From positions 1-64,000 of the forward strand of contig DASRBI010000009.1 in the NCBI GenBank assembly GCA_035685165.1: a stretch of DNA of 64,000 nucleotides, in the 5' to 3' direction. Made by a program: the position numbers and the translations under genes. The notes under the pieces are model-generated. The model was not told the origin of the DNA. It worked only from the letters and a program-made list of their open reading frames with translations, and did not search any database. The DNA is from DATFDN01 sp035685165. Its GTDB lineage: Bacteria > Pseudomonadota > Alphaproteobacteria > Acetobacterales > Acetobacteraceae. Positions 42,098 to 50,677 of the stretch are shown in pieces; position 1 is the first letter of the stretch, and every line of letters begins with the position of its first letter.

Positions 42098-42736
42098 CTA
42101 CCCCGCCCTCCGCCGGCGCACGGCGCGCACCAGGCCGCTCTTCGATCCGCCGCAGAAGAACCGCTCGCCGCCATCGGACTCCAGCCCCGACACGCTCACC
42201 CCGGCCGGCATCTCAAGCACCTCCAGCACCTCGCCCGTGCGCGGATCGAGGCGCCGCAGCGCGCTCTCCTCGCCTTCCCACACACCGTGCCAGAGCGCGC
42301 CGTCGACCCAGGTGACGCCGGTGACGAAGCGGTTGGACTCGATCGTGCGAAGAATCGTCCCGGTCTCGGGATCGATCTGGTGGATCTTCCGCGCGCGGTA
42401 CTGGCCGACCCAGAGCGTCCCCTCGGCCCAGGCAAGGCCCGAATCGCCGCCGCCGCCCGGCGCGGGAATGTTGGCGAGCACCTCCCCCGTGTGGGGATCG
42501 ATCTTCTGGATACGATCTTCGGCGATCTGAAATAGATGCCTCCCGTCGAACGCCGTTCCCGCATGGGCGGCAACCTCGATCGCCCGCACCGTCGCTCCGC
42601 TCGCCGGATCGAGCGCAATCAGCTTGTCCCCGGCCGCGAACCAGACGTACCGGCCGTCGAAGGTCAGCCCGTGCACATGCCCGATCCCGGCAAAGGGCCC
42701 GTACTCGCGCAGGATCTCAGCCTTGGCGCGCATCAT
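42098..42736 (-). CDS. PQQ/YVTN-like beta-propeller protein
   Basis: A 212-residue protein made of repeated propeller blades: GLTFDGRYVWFAAGDKLIALDP, IQKIDPHTGEVLANIP, KIHQIDPETGTILRTIES, LRRLDPRTGEVLEVLEM (each with DP-x-TG). It has no signal peptide, so it is probably cytoplasmic. GGAGGAGAG precedes two adjacent ATGs (42736, 42733). It lies 35 bases after the regulator-like gene on the same strand, suggesting a ligand-sensing or accessory partner. Confidence 0.72.
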   Translation of the reverse strand: MMRAKAEILREYGPFAGIGHVHGLTFDGRYVWFAAGDKLIALDPASGATVRAIEVAAHAGTAFDGRHLFQIAEDRIQKIDPHTGEVLANIPAPGGGGDSGLAWAEGTLWVGQYRARKIHQIDPETGTILRTIESNRFVTGVTWVDGALWHGVWEGEESALRRLDPRTGEVLEVLEMPAGVSVSGLESDGGERFFCGGSKSGLVRAVRRRRAG

Positions 42737-42771
42737 CCTTACTCTCCTCCGGCAGCCATCGCGCCAACCAC

Positions 42772-43992
42772 CTAGTCCCCCGGCAGCGGCGCCGGGAGCA
42801 ACAATGTCGTCGCGAATCCTGGCACCGGCAGCGCGACCCACCGGCGCGCCCGCCCGCGGCCGAACGATTGCGCCTTACCCGCCGCCGCGAGCGCCTCGAG
42901 CGCGCGCTGCACGCTGCGCTGGCTGGTGCCGAGCGCGACCGCGAGCGCCGAGCTCGACCAGGAGTCGCCGTCGGCAAGCAGGGCGAGCACCGCCGCATCC
43001 TCGACCTCGACGGGCTGCGCCAGCACAACGACCTCGCGGGCGCGGCGCGGCGCGAGCGCGAACCCGCGCTTCGTCGCGCTGACCTCAGCCAGCGCCCGCA
43101 GCATCGTCCGCAGCCGCCCGATCTCCACGCGCAGCCGTGCGCGATGGGACTGGTCGACGAACTTCGCGCCGAAGGCGCGCGCGAGGAGCAAGTCCCGCGG
43201 CAGGTCCTCGGGCCACGCCTCGCCGAGCGCGCGCGCTAGCGCGAACAGCACCGGGCGCCGCGCGAGCGAAACCGTTTCCTGCTTCTCGCACACGAAATTG
43301 CGGCACGCATCGATAACGAGCGCGCCGGAGTTCTGCAGCGCCTCTACCTCCGCGAGCCCGAGCAGCCGCCCCCCGCCGCGCCCGACCAGCCGCGCAGCGG
43401 GCGCATTCAGCACGGCGCACGCGCTCTCGACTTCCGCCAGCAGCGCCGGGATGCCGGCCAGGCGCGCGGCGTGCGCGGCGCGATCAAGTGCCGCGCGGGC
43501 TGCCGCGGTCCGCACGCGCCGAATCGCGATCCCGGCGACAACCAGCTCGTACGCGGCCCGCGATCCGGGCGGCAGGAACGCGGGATCGAGCCCGGCAAGC
43601 ACGGCCTCGGCGTCTCGCAGCCGCCCCATCAGCAGCAAGCGCCTCGCCTCGAGCAACAGCGCGTGCGCTTCGTTCACGCGATCGCCATGCGCTGCGAGCG
43701 TCGCCCGCGCCGCCGCGAGTGCCGCCGCCGGCCAGCCGAGATCGCGCACGACAAGCGCAATCTCCGCCTCGGCCAGTCTGCACCGCGCGCGCGAGACGGG
43801 TTCCTTTGGCCCGAACGCCTGCGCCGCCCGACGCAGGAGAAGGCGGGCGCGTTTGAAATCACTGAGCTGCGCCATCGCGATGCCGCGCAGCGCCAGCGCC
43901 GGCGCGTCCTCGCGCAGAGCGACCCGGTTCAGGGCTCCGAGCGGATCGCCCGCCGCAAGCGCCTGCGCCGCCGCCGTGATCAGGGAGTCCAT
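42772..43992 (-). CDS. HTH regulator-like protein with TPR-like helices
   Basis: A 406-residue protein. The N-terminal ~240 residues are Ala/Arg/Leu helical repeats resembling TPR units. The C-terminal third contains GDSWSSSALAVALGTSQRSVQRALEALAAAGKAQSFGRGRARRWV, a winged-helix DNA-binding pattern (core: SSALAVALGTSQRSVQRALE). I chose the ATG at 43992. It is divergent from the 77-residue membrane protein and DUF899 genes across a 110-base gap with a strong dyad at 44057, and is probably their regulator. Confidence 0.72.
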   Translation of the reverse strand: MDSLITAAAQALAAGDPLGALNRVALREDAPALALRGIAMAQLSDFKRARLLLRRAAQAFGPKEPVSRARCRLAEAEIALVVRDLGWPAAALAAARATLAAHGDRVNEAHALLLEARRLLLMGRLRDAEAVLAGLDPAFLPPGSRAAYELVVAGIAIRRVRTAAARAALDRAAHAARLAGIPALLAEVESACAVLNAPAARLVGRGGGRLLGLAEVEALQNSGALVIDACRNFVCEKQETVSLARRPVLFALARALGEAWPEDLPRDLLLARAFGAKFVDQSHRARLRVEIGRLRTMLRALAEVSATKRGFALAPRRAREVVVLAQPVEVEDAAVLALLADGDSWSSSALAVALGTSQRSVQRALEALAAAGKAQSFGRGRARRWVALPVPGFATTLLLPAPLPGD

Positions 43993-44056
43993 CGGAATCC
44001 CGCCAAACTTGTCACTCCCGCCGCCCTGTAGCGGGTTCCTATACGGTTTGCAGCGA

Positions 44057-44079
44057 GTCCGATCCTCCGAGGGTCGGAC
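44057..44079. promoter_or_regulatory. Near-perfect 23-base dyad in a divergent promoter
   Basis: Arms GTCCGATCCT (44057-44066) and AGGGTCGGAC (44070-44079) are inverted with one mismatch, which is a G:T pair in RNA, around CCG. It lies midway between the regulator-like gene and the divergent 77-residue gene. Its position suits an operator for the adjacent regulator. Confidence 0.55.
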
Positions 44080-44102
44080 GTGCTGCGAGAGCGGAGACGA
44101 GG

Positions 44103-44336
44103 ATGACCGACGCACTCGCCGGCTGCCTGTCCCTTGCGGCAGCGCCGGCTTTCGCACTGATGGCGCTGCTGGGCATCGTCACCGAGGGCAGGCAGGCGGC
44201 CATGCTCTGCGCGGCGGTGCCACATGCATCCCCGCTCGGCGGCATGGCGGCGATGTATTTGCTGATGAGCGCGTTCCACGCCACGCCCTGGCTCAAGCTG
44301 ATCGCCAAGTCCAGCCTGCGGACGAGCCGGTGCTGA
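44103..44336 (+). CDS. Small membrane protein upstream of DUF899 gene
   Basis: A 77-residue protein with two hydrophobic stretches (LSLAAAPAFALMALLGIVT and GGMAAMYLLMSAFHATPWL) and a basic Cys-ending tail. A purine-rich GAGACGAGG precedes the ATG. The same kind of small protein accompanies DUF899 genes in other alphaproteobacteria, as I recall. Function is unknown. Confidence 0.65.
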   Translation: MTDALAGCLSLAAAPAFALMALLGIVTEGRQAAMLCAAVPHASPLGGMAAMYLLMSAFHATPWLKLIAKSSLRTSRC

Positions 44337-44369
44337 TTCGAACCCACCAAAGCAAGAGGAGAAGGAACG

Positions 44370-45143
44370 ATGACGTCACACGCAACCGGAACGCGCGAGC
44401 AGTGGCTGGCCGCACGGCTCGATCTGCTCAAGGCGGAGAAAGAGCTGACGCGCCGGAGCGACGAGCTCGCGCGCCGGCGTCAGGCGCTGCCGTGGGTCCG
44501 GGTGGAAAAGGATTATCGGTTCGAAACCGAGGAAGGCCGCGCATCGCTCTCCGACCTGTTCCGCGGCCGCTCGCAGCTTCTGGTCTATCACTTCATGTTC
44601 GGCCCCGATTATACGGCCGGCTGTCCCTCTTGCTCCATGATCGCCGACGGATTCAACGGGTTCGCGGTGCATCTCGCCAACCATGACGTGATGCTCTGGG
44701 CGGTGTCGCGCGCGCCGCTCGCCAAGCTGCTTGAGTATAAGCGCCGGATGGGATGGAGCTTCCCCTGGGCGTCCTCGTACGGCGGCGAGTTCAATTTCGA
44801 TTTCAGCGTCGCCTTCACCGAGGAACAGCAGCAGGCAGGTGCGATCGAATACAACTACCAGCGTCGGGTTCCGGCGATGGACGGGTCGCCCGCGCCGAAG
44901 CCGGTCTCGCGCTTCGCAGCCGCGTGCGGAACCGATGCGGCCACCTTCGCGCGCGAGCGGCCGGGCATGAGCGCATTCGCGCTCGAGGACGGCATCGTCT
45001 ATCATACCTACTCGGCGTACGCGCGCGGCCTGGACGGTCTCTGGGGTGCCTATCAATGGCTGGACCGCGCACCGCGCGGCCGCAACGAGACGGGCACCTG
45101 GTGGCGCCGCCACGATGAGTACGAGCAACGCGCAGGCGGGTAG
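44370..45143 (+). CDS. DUF899 thioredoxin-fold protein
   Basis: A 257-residue DUF899 protein. It shows LARRRQALPWVRVEKDYRF, LLVYHFMFGPDY, the CPSCS cysteine pair (positions about 90-94), a WSFPWASSYGGEFNFDF segment (part of the family core: GWSFPWASS), and the late YHTYSAYARGLD. The thioredoxin-like fold and Cys pair suggest a redox role. The family has no firmly known function. It follows the small membrane protein gene by 33 bases. Confidence 0.85.
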   Translation: MTSHATGTREQWLAARLDLLKAEKELTRRSDELARRRQALPWVRVEKDYRFETEEGRASLSDLFRGRSQLLVYHFMFGPDYTAGCPSCSMIADGFNGFAVHLANHDVMLWAVSRAPLAKLLEYKRRMGWSFPWASSYGGEFNFDFSVAFTEEQQQAGAIEYNYQRRVPAMDGSPAPKPVSRFAAACGTDAATFARERPGMSAFALEDGIVYHTYSAYARGLDGLWGAYQWLDRAPRGRNETGTWWRRHDEYEQRAGG

Positions 45144-45399
45144 GACGGGAGACGGCGTTTCACCGATGACTTGGCGCGAGCCCTATCTCGAGACTTGCTG
45201 CCGCTCGGCGTTGCACCGGCTCGCGCTGGCCGGTAACGGCGGGCGGCCCGCGGAGGGCAAGGATGCGCCCTGCCTCGCGCGGCTCCGCGCGCAGGGACTA
45301 GCCGCCCCGCGCGCCGACGGCCGGATGGAGATCACCCCGGCGGGGCGGGAGCGGCACGAGGCGGAAATCGGCCCCCTCGCCTCATCCCGCGAGCGGTAG
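45115..45399 (+). CDS. Small winged-helix-like hypothetical protein
   Basis: A 94-residue protein from an ATG overlapping the DUF899 gene end. A second ATG at 45166 gives 77 residues. LARLRAQGLAAPRADGRMEITPAGRERHEAEI resembles the wing and last helix of MarR-like proteins (core: GRMEITPAGRERHEAEI). It would be a truncated winged-helix domain lacking a clear recognition helix. It converges with the next gene, overlapping its 3' end by 18 bases. Confidence 0.5.
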   Translation: MSTSNAQAGRTGDGVSPMTWREPYLETCCRSALHRLALAGNGGRPAEGKDAPCLARLRAQGLAAPRADGRMEITPAGRERHEAEIGPLASSRER

Positions 45400-45621
45400 C
45401 AGCGCCGGCCCGCCGCCCGCCTCGGCGGCGATGCTCATGATGCGCGCGCCGCCCGCGCTGCTGATCATCATGATGTCGCCCCCTGTCAGCATGTCGGCGA
45501 CGCCATCGAAAAACCCCTTCCTGGCCACCGCCTCCAGGCTCTCCGCCCCGGCCTTGTAGTGCCAGAGCGTGAAGCCATTCGCGTAGGCAAGCACCGAGAG
45601 ATTGCGGATCGAGAAAGCCAT
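45382..45621 (-). CDS. 79-residue conserved hypothetical protein
   Basis: It starts MAFSIRNLSVLAYANGFTLW and continues HYKAGAESLEAVARKGFFD, then VADMLTGGDIMMISS, then a small Gly/Ala end. The ATG has an ideal GGAGG site six bases upstream. Proteins of this pattern are frequent in Acetobacteraceae and near phage structural genes, as I recall, without an assigned function. A terminator hairpin directly precedes its ribosome site (45639-45670), so expression may be controlled by attenuation. Confidence 0.65.
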   Translation of the reverse strand: MAFSIRNLSVLAYANGFTLWHYKAGAESLEAVARKGFFDGVADMLTGGDIMMISSAGGARIMSIAAEAGGGPALLPLAG

Positions 45622-45638
45622 GACGGACCTCCGGACAC

Positions 45639-45670
45639 AAAAAAAGCCGCCGCGCACGGGGCGCGGCGGC
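45639..45670 (-). terminator. Intrinsic terminator just upstream of the 79-residue gene
   Basis: On the minus strand GCCGCCGCGC and GCGCGGCGGC form a perfect 10-base-pair stem with a five-base loop, followed by seven T residues (A-run at 45639-45645 on the plus strand). The ribosome site GGAGG of the next gene starts seven bases later. It either ends an upstream short transcript or acts as an attenuator. Confidence 0.8.
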
Positions 45671-45685
45671 TTCAGGAAGGATGGA

Positions 45686-45746
45686 CGCCGGGCAGAATCG
45701 TCCCGGCGCTGCAATGGCCTTACGCGATGCTGGCGGCGTTCGTCAA
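45686..45746 (-). promoter_or_regulatory. Possible attenuator leader with -35 box and hairpin
   Basis: On the minus strand TTGACG (45746-45741) could be a -35 box. A weak TAAGGC-like -10 lies 18 bases on. Downstream is a hairpin CGCCGGG/CCCGGCG (45708-45702 with 45692-45686), then the terminator. This gives a short leader RNA with two stem-loops before the 79-residue gene. The rest of the 350-base gap (45747-45971) holds nothing I can call a gene. Confidence 0.4.
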
Positions 45747-45971
45747 GACTTTTTTCCTAGATCGGCGATCCCCCTGTCCCCACTCGCCGCTCGCGCCGAC
45801 CGGCGGAGGCCGGCGATGACGAGCCGCACCGGAGCGAAGCAAATCGGCCCGCGGCCTGTAACGCGCGGGATGCGATCACCTATTTGGCCGTGCGGCCCAG
45901 GCCGCACGATGCCGCGACGCCGTGAATCGTCGGCTAACTCGATCTTGGGGGGCAGGCCGTGCGCTGCCGCC

Positions 45972-46361
45972 TTACCCGACGATCCCCTTCACCCGCAGCG
46001 GCCATTCGAGCGCGCTCATCGCCTCGCGCCAGAGACGAAAATCGCCGCGCTCGCTCGGGTAAGCGGGATTGGGCACGCTGCCGCGCTCGCCCCAGATCCG
46101 CAGAATGCGCGCATGCACGAGATCGACCCGGCGGCGCCGATAGAGCGTATCAAGGCACTTCACCACATCATCGGGTTCGCACGGCCGCGGCACCGCGCCG
46201 CGGTTGGCGCCGAACCGCGCCCCGTCGCGCCGCGCCACCAGCGCCGCCATGGTCCAGAACCAAGCTTCCTCGGCCGAGCGGAAGGGAACCGCGCGGGCAG
46301 GCACCGCGGCGGGAACGCGCGCCGTCATCGGGTTAGCGGCCGTCGCTGGCGAGATGTGCAT
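45972..46361 (-). CDS. 129-residue hypothetical protein
   Basis: It starts MHISPATAANPMTARVPA; an alternative ATG is at 46328. The middle reads SAEEAWFWTMAALVARRDGARF, then DVVKCLDTLYRRRRVDLVHARILRIWGER, a compact helical domain with one Cys. The C-terminus is WREAMSALEWPLRVKGIVG. I do not know the family, though its composition is clearly coding. It diverges from the S24 repressor gene across 167 bases. Confidence 0.6.
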   Translation of the reverse strand: MHISPATAANPMTARVPAAVPARAVPFRSAEEAWFWTMAALVARRDGARFGANRGAVPRPCEPDDVVKCLDTLYRRRRVDLVHARILRIWGERGSVPNPAYPSERGDFRLWREAMSALEWPLRVKGIVG

Positions 46362-46528
46362 GGTTTCCCTTCCCCTTTCCGCCCTGCGCGTGTATGCGGT
46401 TGAACCGGGCAGGCGCACCATAACCCTGGGTTGCACACCATGGCAAGCCCCTTCCTGCATTTTTTCCTATTCGCCCTTCCGGCCGGCGACCGACCTGCTA
46501 AGCTCGCGCCCCACATGGACCGGCAAAC

Positions 46529-47176
46529 ATGAAGCACGAGGATGTCTGGCGGGCGCTCGACACGCTGGCGGCCGAGAATGGGCTCTCCGCCTCCGGCCTC
46601 GCGAAGCGAGCCGGGCTCGACCCGACCAGCTTCAATCCCTCCAAGCGCCGCATGGGCGACGGGCGCTTCCGCTGGCCGAGCACCGAGAGCATCGCCAAGG
46701 TGCTGGAGGCAACCGGCGCCAGCCTCGAGGATTTCACCGCGCTCGTCAGCGGCGCCAGGGCGCTCGCCACGGGGGCCGGCCGGATCGCGACGCGCCGCAT
46801 TCCCCTGATCGGCTTCGCGCAGGCGGGAGGCGATGGCTATTTCGACGATGCCGGCTATCCGGTCGGCGGCGGCTGGGACGAGATCGGCCTGCCGGAGATC
46901 GCCGACCCGAATGCTTACGGGCTGGAGATCAGCGGCGATTCCATGGAACCCGTGTATCGCGACGGCGACACGATCGTCGTGTCCCCTGCCGCGCCGGTGC
47001 GCCGCGGTGATCGCGTGGTCGTGCGAACGAGCCAAGGCGAGGTGATGGCGAAGGAGCTCGCCCGCCGCTCCGCCCGCCGCGTCGAGCTTCGCAGCCTCAA
47101 CCCAGCCTATCCCGACTACACGTTCGAACTCGCGGACGTCGCCTGGATTCACCGCATCGTGTGGGCGAGCCAGTAA
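46529..47176 (+). CDS. XRE-family / S24 peptidase repressor
   Basis: A 215-residue LexA/CI-like repressor. The N-terminal ~70 residues are a helix-turn-helix (SASGLAKRAGLDPTSFNPSKR). The C-terminal S24 serine-lysine autoprotease domain has Ser138 in ISGDSMEPVYRDGD and Lys175 in GEVMAKEL. Such proteins self-cleave when RecA is activated, or control phage and stress genes. It is followed by host-type genes, so it may be a host regulator or a relic of the nearby prophage. Confidence 0.88.
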   Translation: MKHEDVWRALDTLAAENGLSASGLAKRAGLDPTSFNPSKRRMGDGRFRWPSTESIAKVLEATGASLEDFTALVSGARALATGAGRIATRRIPLIGFAQAGGDGYFDDAGYPVGGGWDEIGLPEIADPNAYGLEISGDSMEPVYRDGDTIVVSPAAPVRRGDRVVVRTSQGEVMAKELARRSARRVELRSLNPAYPDYTFELADVAWIHRIVWASQ

Positions 47177-47237
47177 CCCGCTTGACGGCCCGCGCGCGAT
47201 CCTTCCCAAGATGGCCGGACAGCAGACTGAGATCGCG

Positions 47238-48236
47238 ATGGGGCTCCTGATCGACGGCGTCTGGCGCGAGACCGATCCCGCGCCCTCGTCACCCGATGGA
47301 AAATTCGTCCGCGCGGAGACCACCTTCCGCAACTGGATCACGCCTGACGGGAGGCCTGGTCCGACGGGCCACGACGGCTTCGCCGCCGCGCGCGGCCGCT
47401 ATCACCTTTATGTCTCGCTCGCCTGCCCCTGGGCGCACCGCACGCTGATCATGCGCGCGCTCAAGGGATTACAGGATATCATCAGCATCTCGGTTACGCA
47501 TTGGCTGATGGGCGCGCAGGGCTGGACCTTCGCGGCTGGCGAGGGCGTGATCCCCGATCCGCTGTTCGGCAGCGCCTTCCTGCACGAGATCTACGTCCGC
47601 AGCGATCCGGCCTATTCGGGGCGCGCGTCGGTGCCGGTGCTGTGGGACCGGCACACGCAGTCGATCGTCAGCAACGAATCGTCCGAAATCATTCGCATGT
47701 TCAACAGCGCGTTCGATGGCATCGGCGCGCAGCCTGGCGACTTCTATCCCCCTGCCCTGCGCGGGGAGATCGATAGCGTCAATGCACGCGTCTACGAGAC
47801 GGTGAACAACGGCGTCTACCGCGCCGGCTTCGCACGCACGCAGGAGGCCTACGAAGAGGCGGTCGGCGCGCTGTTCGAGACGCTGGACTGGCTGGAGGCG
47901 CGGCTGGCGCAATCCCGCTTCCTGTGCGGCGATCATCTGACCGAGGCGGATATCCGGCTGTTCACGACCCTGATCCGGTTCGACAGCGTCTATCTCGGTC
48001 ACTTCAAGTGCAATATCCGGCCGCTGGTGCAGTACCCAGCATTGTGGGCGTACACGCGCGACATCTATCAGTGGCCAGGGATCGCCGAGACGGTGAACTT
48101 CACCCACATCAAACGGCACTATTACCAGAGCCACCGGCAGCTCAACCCGCTCGGTATCGTGCCGCTCGGCCCGGCACTCGACCTCGACCAGCGCGCGGAA
48201 CGCGGTAAGGACATCGCCCGGCTGCTCACCTTCTGA
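47238..48236 (+). CDS. Glutathionyl-hydroquinone reductase (Xi-class GST, YqjG-like)
   Basis: A 332-residue Xi-class glutathione transferase. It starts MGLLIDGVW, the family's usual N-terminus; ATG 47211 would add nine residues. The catalytic Cys is in SLACPWAHRTLI. It has the long characteristic insert (THWLMGAQGWTF), the SNESSEIIRMFN glutathione-binding motif, and the conserved Tyr-containing C-terminal half. It reduces glutathionyl-hydroquinones, helping detoxify quinones. Confidence 0.92.
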   Translation: MGLLIDGVWRETDPAPSSPDGKFVRAETTFRNWITPDGRPGPTGHDGFAAARGRYHLYVSLACPWAHRTLIMRALKGLQDIISISVTHWLMGAQGWTFAAGEGVIPDPLFGSAFLHEIYVRSDPAYSGRASVPVLWDRHTQSIVSNESSEIIRMFNSAFDGIGAQPGDFYPPALRGEIDSVNARVYETVNNGVYRAGFARTQEAYEEAVGALFETLDWLEARLAQSRFLCGDHLTEADIRLFTTLIRFDSVYLGHFKCNIRPLVQYPALWAYTRDIYQWPGIAETVNFTHIKRHYYQSHRQLNPLGIVPLGPALDLDQRAERGKDIARLLTF

Positions 48237-48260
48237 CCCGGTTCGAACGGAGGACCTGAG

Positions 48261-49211
48261 ATGGAAATGCGCCGCCTTGGCCGGTCCGGCCTGCTCGTGT
48301 CGAGCGTGGGACTCGGCTGCAACAATTTCGGCGGACGGATCGACCTGGAGGCGACCCGCAAGGTCGTCTACAAGGCGCTCGACCTCGGGATCACCCTGTT
48401 CGACACCGCGGACGTTTATGGCGAACGTGGCGGGTCGGAGACCTTCCTCGGCCAGATTCTCGGTAGCAACCGCGCGAAGATTGTGCTCGCCACCAAATTC
48501 GGCATGGCGATGGACGATAACGGCACGAAATCCGGTGCCTCCCGCCACTACATCATGCAGGCAGTCGAAGCGAGCCTGCGCCGCCTTCGCACCGACTGGA
48601 TCGATCTCTATCAGATTCACCGCGCCGACCCGGGCACGCCGATCGAGGAGACACTGCGCGCGCTCGACGATTTGGTCCGGCAGGGCAAGGTCCGCTATGT
48701 CGGCTGCTCGAACTTCGCCGGCTGGCAGGTCGCCGATGGGATGTGGACCGCGCGTCAGATCGGCGCCAATCCGTTCATTTCCTGCCAGGAGGAATATTCG
48801 CTCCTGCAGCGCGCAGTGGAGACCGAGGTGATCCCGGCCGCCCGGCATTTCGGCCTTGGGCTGCTGCCCTATTCCCCGCTGGCGAGCGGGCTGCTGACGG
48901 GGAAATACCGCCGCAACATGCCGATGCCGGAGTCAGCGCGCCTCACTACGACGGCACGGCTCGCCGATCGCTATTTGAACGAGCGTAACTGGTCGATCAC
49001 CGAGAAGCTCGCCGATTTCGCCGCCTCGCGCGGTCATACGCTGCTCGAGCTTGCGTTCAGTTGGCTGCTCGCCCGCCCGCCGGTCGCGAGCGTCATCGCC
49101 GGCGCGACCCGCCCCGAGCAGCTCGAGCAGAACGTCGCCGCCACGTCGTGGGCGCTCGGCCCGGAGGACTTGCAGGAAATCGATCGCCTCACCGGCGCGG
49201 TTCCTGCCTGA
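48261..49211 (+). CDS. Aldo/keto reductase
   Basis: A 316-residue NADPH-dependent aldo/keto reductase. The TIM-barrel tetrad is visible: Asp in LFDTADVYGERGGSE with Tyr, Lys in VLATKFG, His in DLYQIHRADP. The NADPH-binding end is VIAGATRPEQLEQN. It resembles YajO/YccK-like or Gfo-type AKRs (plant KAB-like). It lies 24 bases after the glutathionyl reductase gene on the same strand, consistent with a joint detoxification role. Confidence 0.92.
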   Translation: MEMRRLGRSGLLVSSVGLGCNNFGGRIDLEATRKVVYKALDLGITLFDTADVYGERGGSETFLGQILGSNRAKIVLATKFGMAMDDNGTKSGASRHYIMQAVEASLRRLRTDWIDLYQIHRADPGTPIEETLRALDDLVRQGKVRYVGCSNFAGWQVADGMWTARQIGANPFISCQEEYSLLQRAVETEVIPAARHFGLGLLPYSPLASGLLTGKYRRNMPMPESARLTTTARLADRYLNERNWSITEKLADFAASRGHTLLELAFSWLLARPPVASVIAGATRPEQLEQNVAATSWALGPEDLQEIDRLTGAVPA

Positions 49212-49232
49212 CGCGCGCAGTCGAGAAACGTA

Positions 49233-50666
49233 ATGAGCACGACCACGACAACGCAAGCGCCGGCGCCGCAGGCCAGCGGCCGCGAAACCCCGGAACAGGC
49301 GCTGGCGCGTGCGCAGGCCGCGGCGCAGGCGAAGCGTTACGGCGAGGCGATGGGCATCTGCCAGGATGTGCTCGCCGTTTCGCCCGAGCACCCAAGCGCG
49401 CTCGCGCTGCTCGGGGTGGTGCACGCGCATCGCGGCGAGATCGAGCGCGCCGTCGAGCTGCTGCAAGCGGCGCTCCGCAAGAACGCCAGGGTCGCCGCCT
49501 GGCACGCCAATCTGTGCAGCCTGCTACGGATGCTGAACCGCATCGACGAGGCGATCGCGGCAGGGCGCGAGGCTGTGCGGCTTGCGCCCGACAGTCCCGA
49601 CAATCTCGTCAACCTGTCGCTGGCGCTGACCGACAAGGACGAGCGCCAGCAGGCCACCGCCTGCCTGATCCGCGCCATCGGCCTGAACGATCAGCACGCG
49701 GACGCGCATCTGGCGCTTGCCCAGCTCCTGCTCGCGCGCGGCGAGATGGAGCCCGGCTGGCTCGAATACGAGTGGCGCAACCAGACTGAGGCCGGCAAGG
49801 GAACGCTGCCGCGCATCACCTCGATGCCGTGGAACGGGATGCATATCCCCGGCGGCAAGCTGCTCTTGATCGGCGATCAGGGCTACGGCGACACGATCCA
49901 GTTCGCCCGCTACATCCCCATGGCCGCCGCGCGCTGCGAGGAGGTGCTGCTCGGATGCAGCGTCGAGCTGGCGCCGCTGCTCGGCCGCATTCCCGGCGTA
50001 TCCCGCGTCTTTCACCGCTGGAACGAGATTCCGGGCCACGCGGCCTATTGCCGGCTATCAAGTCTCGCCCTGATGTTCAGGACGACGCTGGAGACGATCC
50101 CGGGCCCTTCGCCCTACCTCACGCCCGATCCCGCGCGGGTCGCGAAATGGCGCGCATGGCTCGATGCGAACCACCCGCCCGGCCTGCCGCGCATCGGTAT
50201 CGCCTGGACGGGCCGGCCGACGCACCCGAACGACCGGCGCCGTTCGCTCCGTCTCGCCGCGCTCGCCCCGCTCGCACAGGCGGCGCGCGCACGGTTCATC
50301 TCGTTGCAAAAGCCAGTCCCGGCTATCGACCAGCCGAGCATGGCGGGGTTTCCCGGTCTCGCCGATATTTCCGGCGACTTGCAGGATTTCGACGACACCG
50401 CCGCGCTGATCTCGCTGCTCGATCTGGTCGTTACGATTGATACCTCGATCGGCCATTTATCCGGCGCGCTCGGCAGGCCGGTCTGGATCATGCTGGCCAA
50501 GGCGAGCGACTGGCGCTGGCTGCTCGATCGGCCGGATACGCCTTGGTACCCTTCGGCGCGCCTGTTCCGTCAGGCCACCGCCGGCGCCTGGACGCCGCTG
50601 ATCGAGGACGTCGCGGCGACACTCTCCGAGCACGTCGCGCGCGAACTAGAAACCGAGCCGGCCTGA
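49233..50666 (+). CDS. TPR-repeat glycosyltransferase-like protein
   Basis: A 477-residue protein. The N-terminal ~190 residues are tetratricopeptide repeats (LALLGVVHAHRGEIERAVELL, NLCSLLRMLNRIDEAIAAGR, NLSLALTDKDERQQATACL). The C-terminal ~290 residues resemble a GT-B glycosyltransferase-9-type fold: GDQGYGDTIQFARYIPM, RIGIAWTGRPTHPNDRRRSL and TIDTSIGHLSGALGRPVWIML. It is probably a protein- or glycan-modifying enzyme. It is 21 bases after the aldo/keto reductase gene. Confidence 0.85.
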   Translation: MSTTTTTQAPAPQASGRETPEQALARAQAAAQAKRYGEAMGICQDVLAVSPEHPSALALLGVVHAHRGEIERAVELLQAALRKNARVAAWHANLCSLLRMLNRIDEAIAAGREAVRLAPDSPDNLVNLSLALTDKDERQQATACLIRAIGLNDQHADAHLALAQLLLARGEMEPGWLEYEWRNQTEAGKGTLPRITSMPWNGMHIPGGKLLLIGDQGYGDTIQFARYIPMAAARCEEVLLGCSVELAPLLGRIPGVSRVFHRWNEIPGHAAYCRLSSLALMFRTTLETIPGPSPYLTPDPARVAKWRAWLDANHPPGLPRIGIAWTGRPTHPNDRRRSLRLAALAPLAQAARARFISLQKPVPAIDQPSMAGFPGLADISGDLQDFDDTAALISLLDLVVTIDTSIGHLSGALGRPVWIMLAKASDWRWLLDRPDTPWYPSARLFRQATAGAWTPLIEDVAATLSEHVARELETEPA

Positions 50667-50677
50667 CCCGCAATGGC

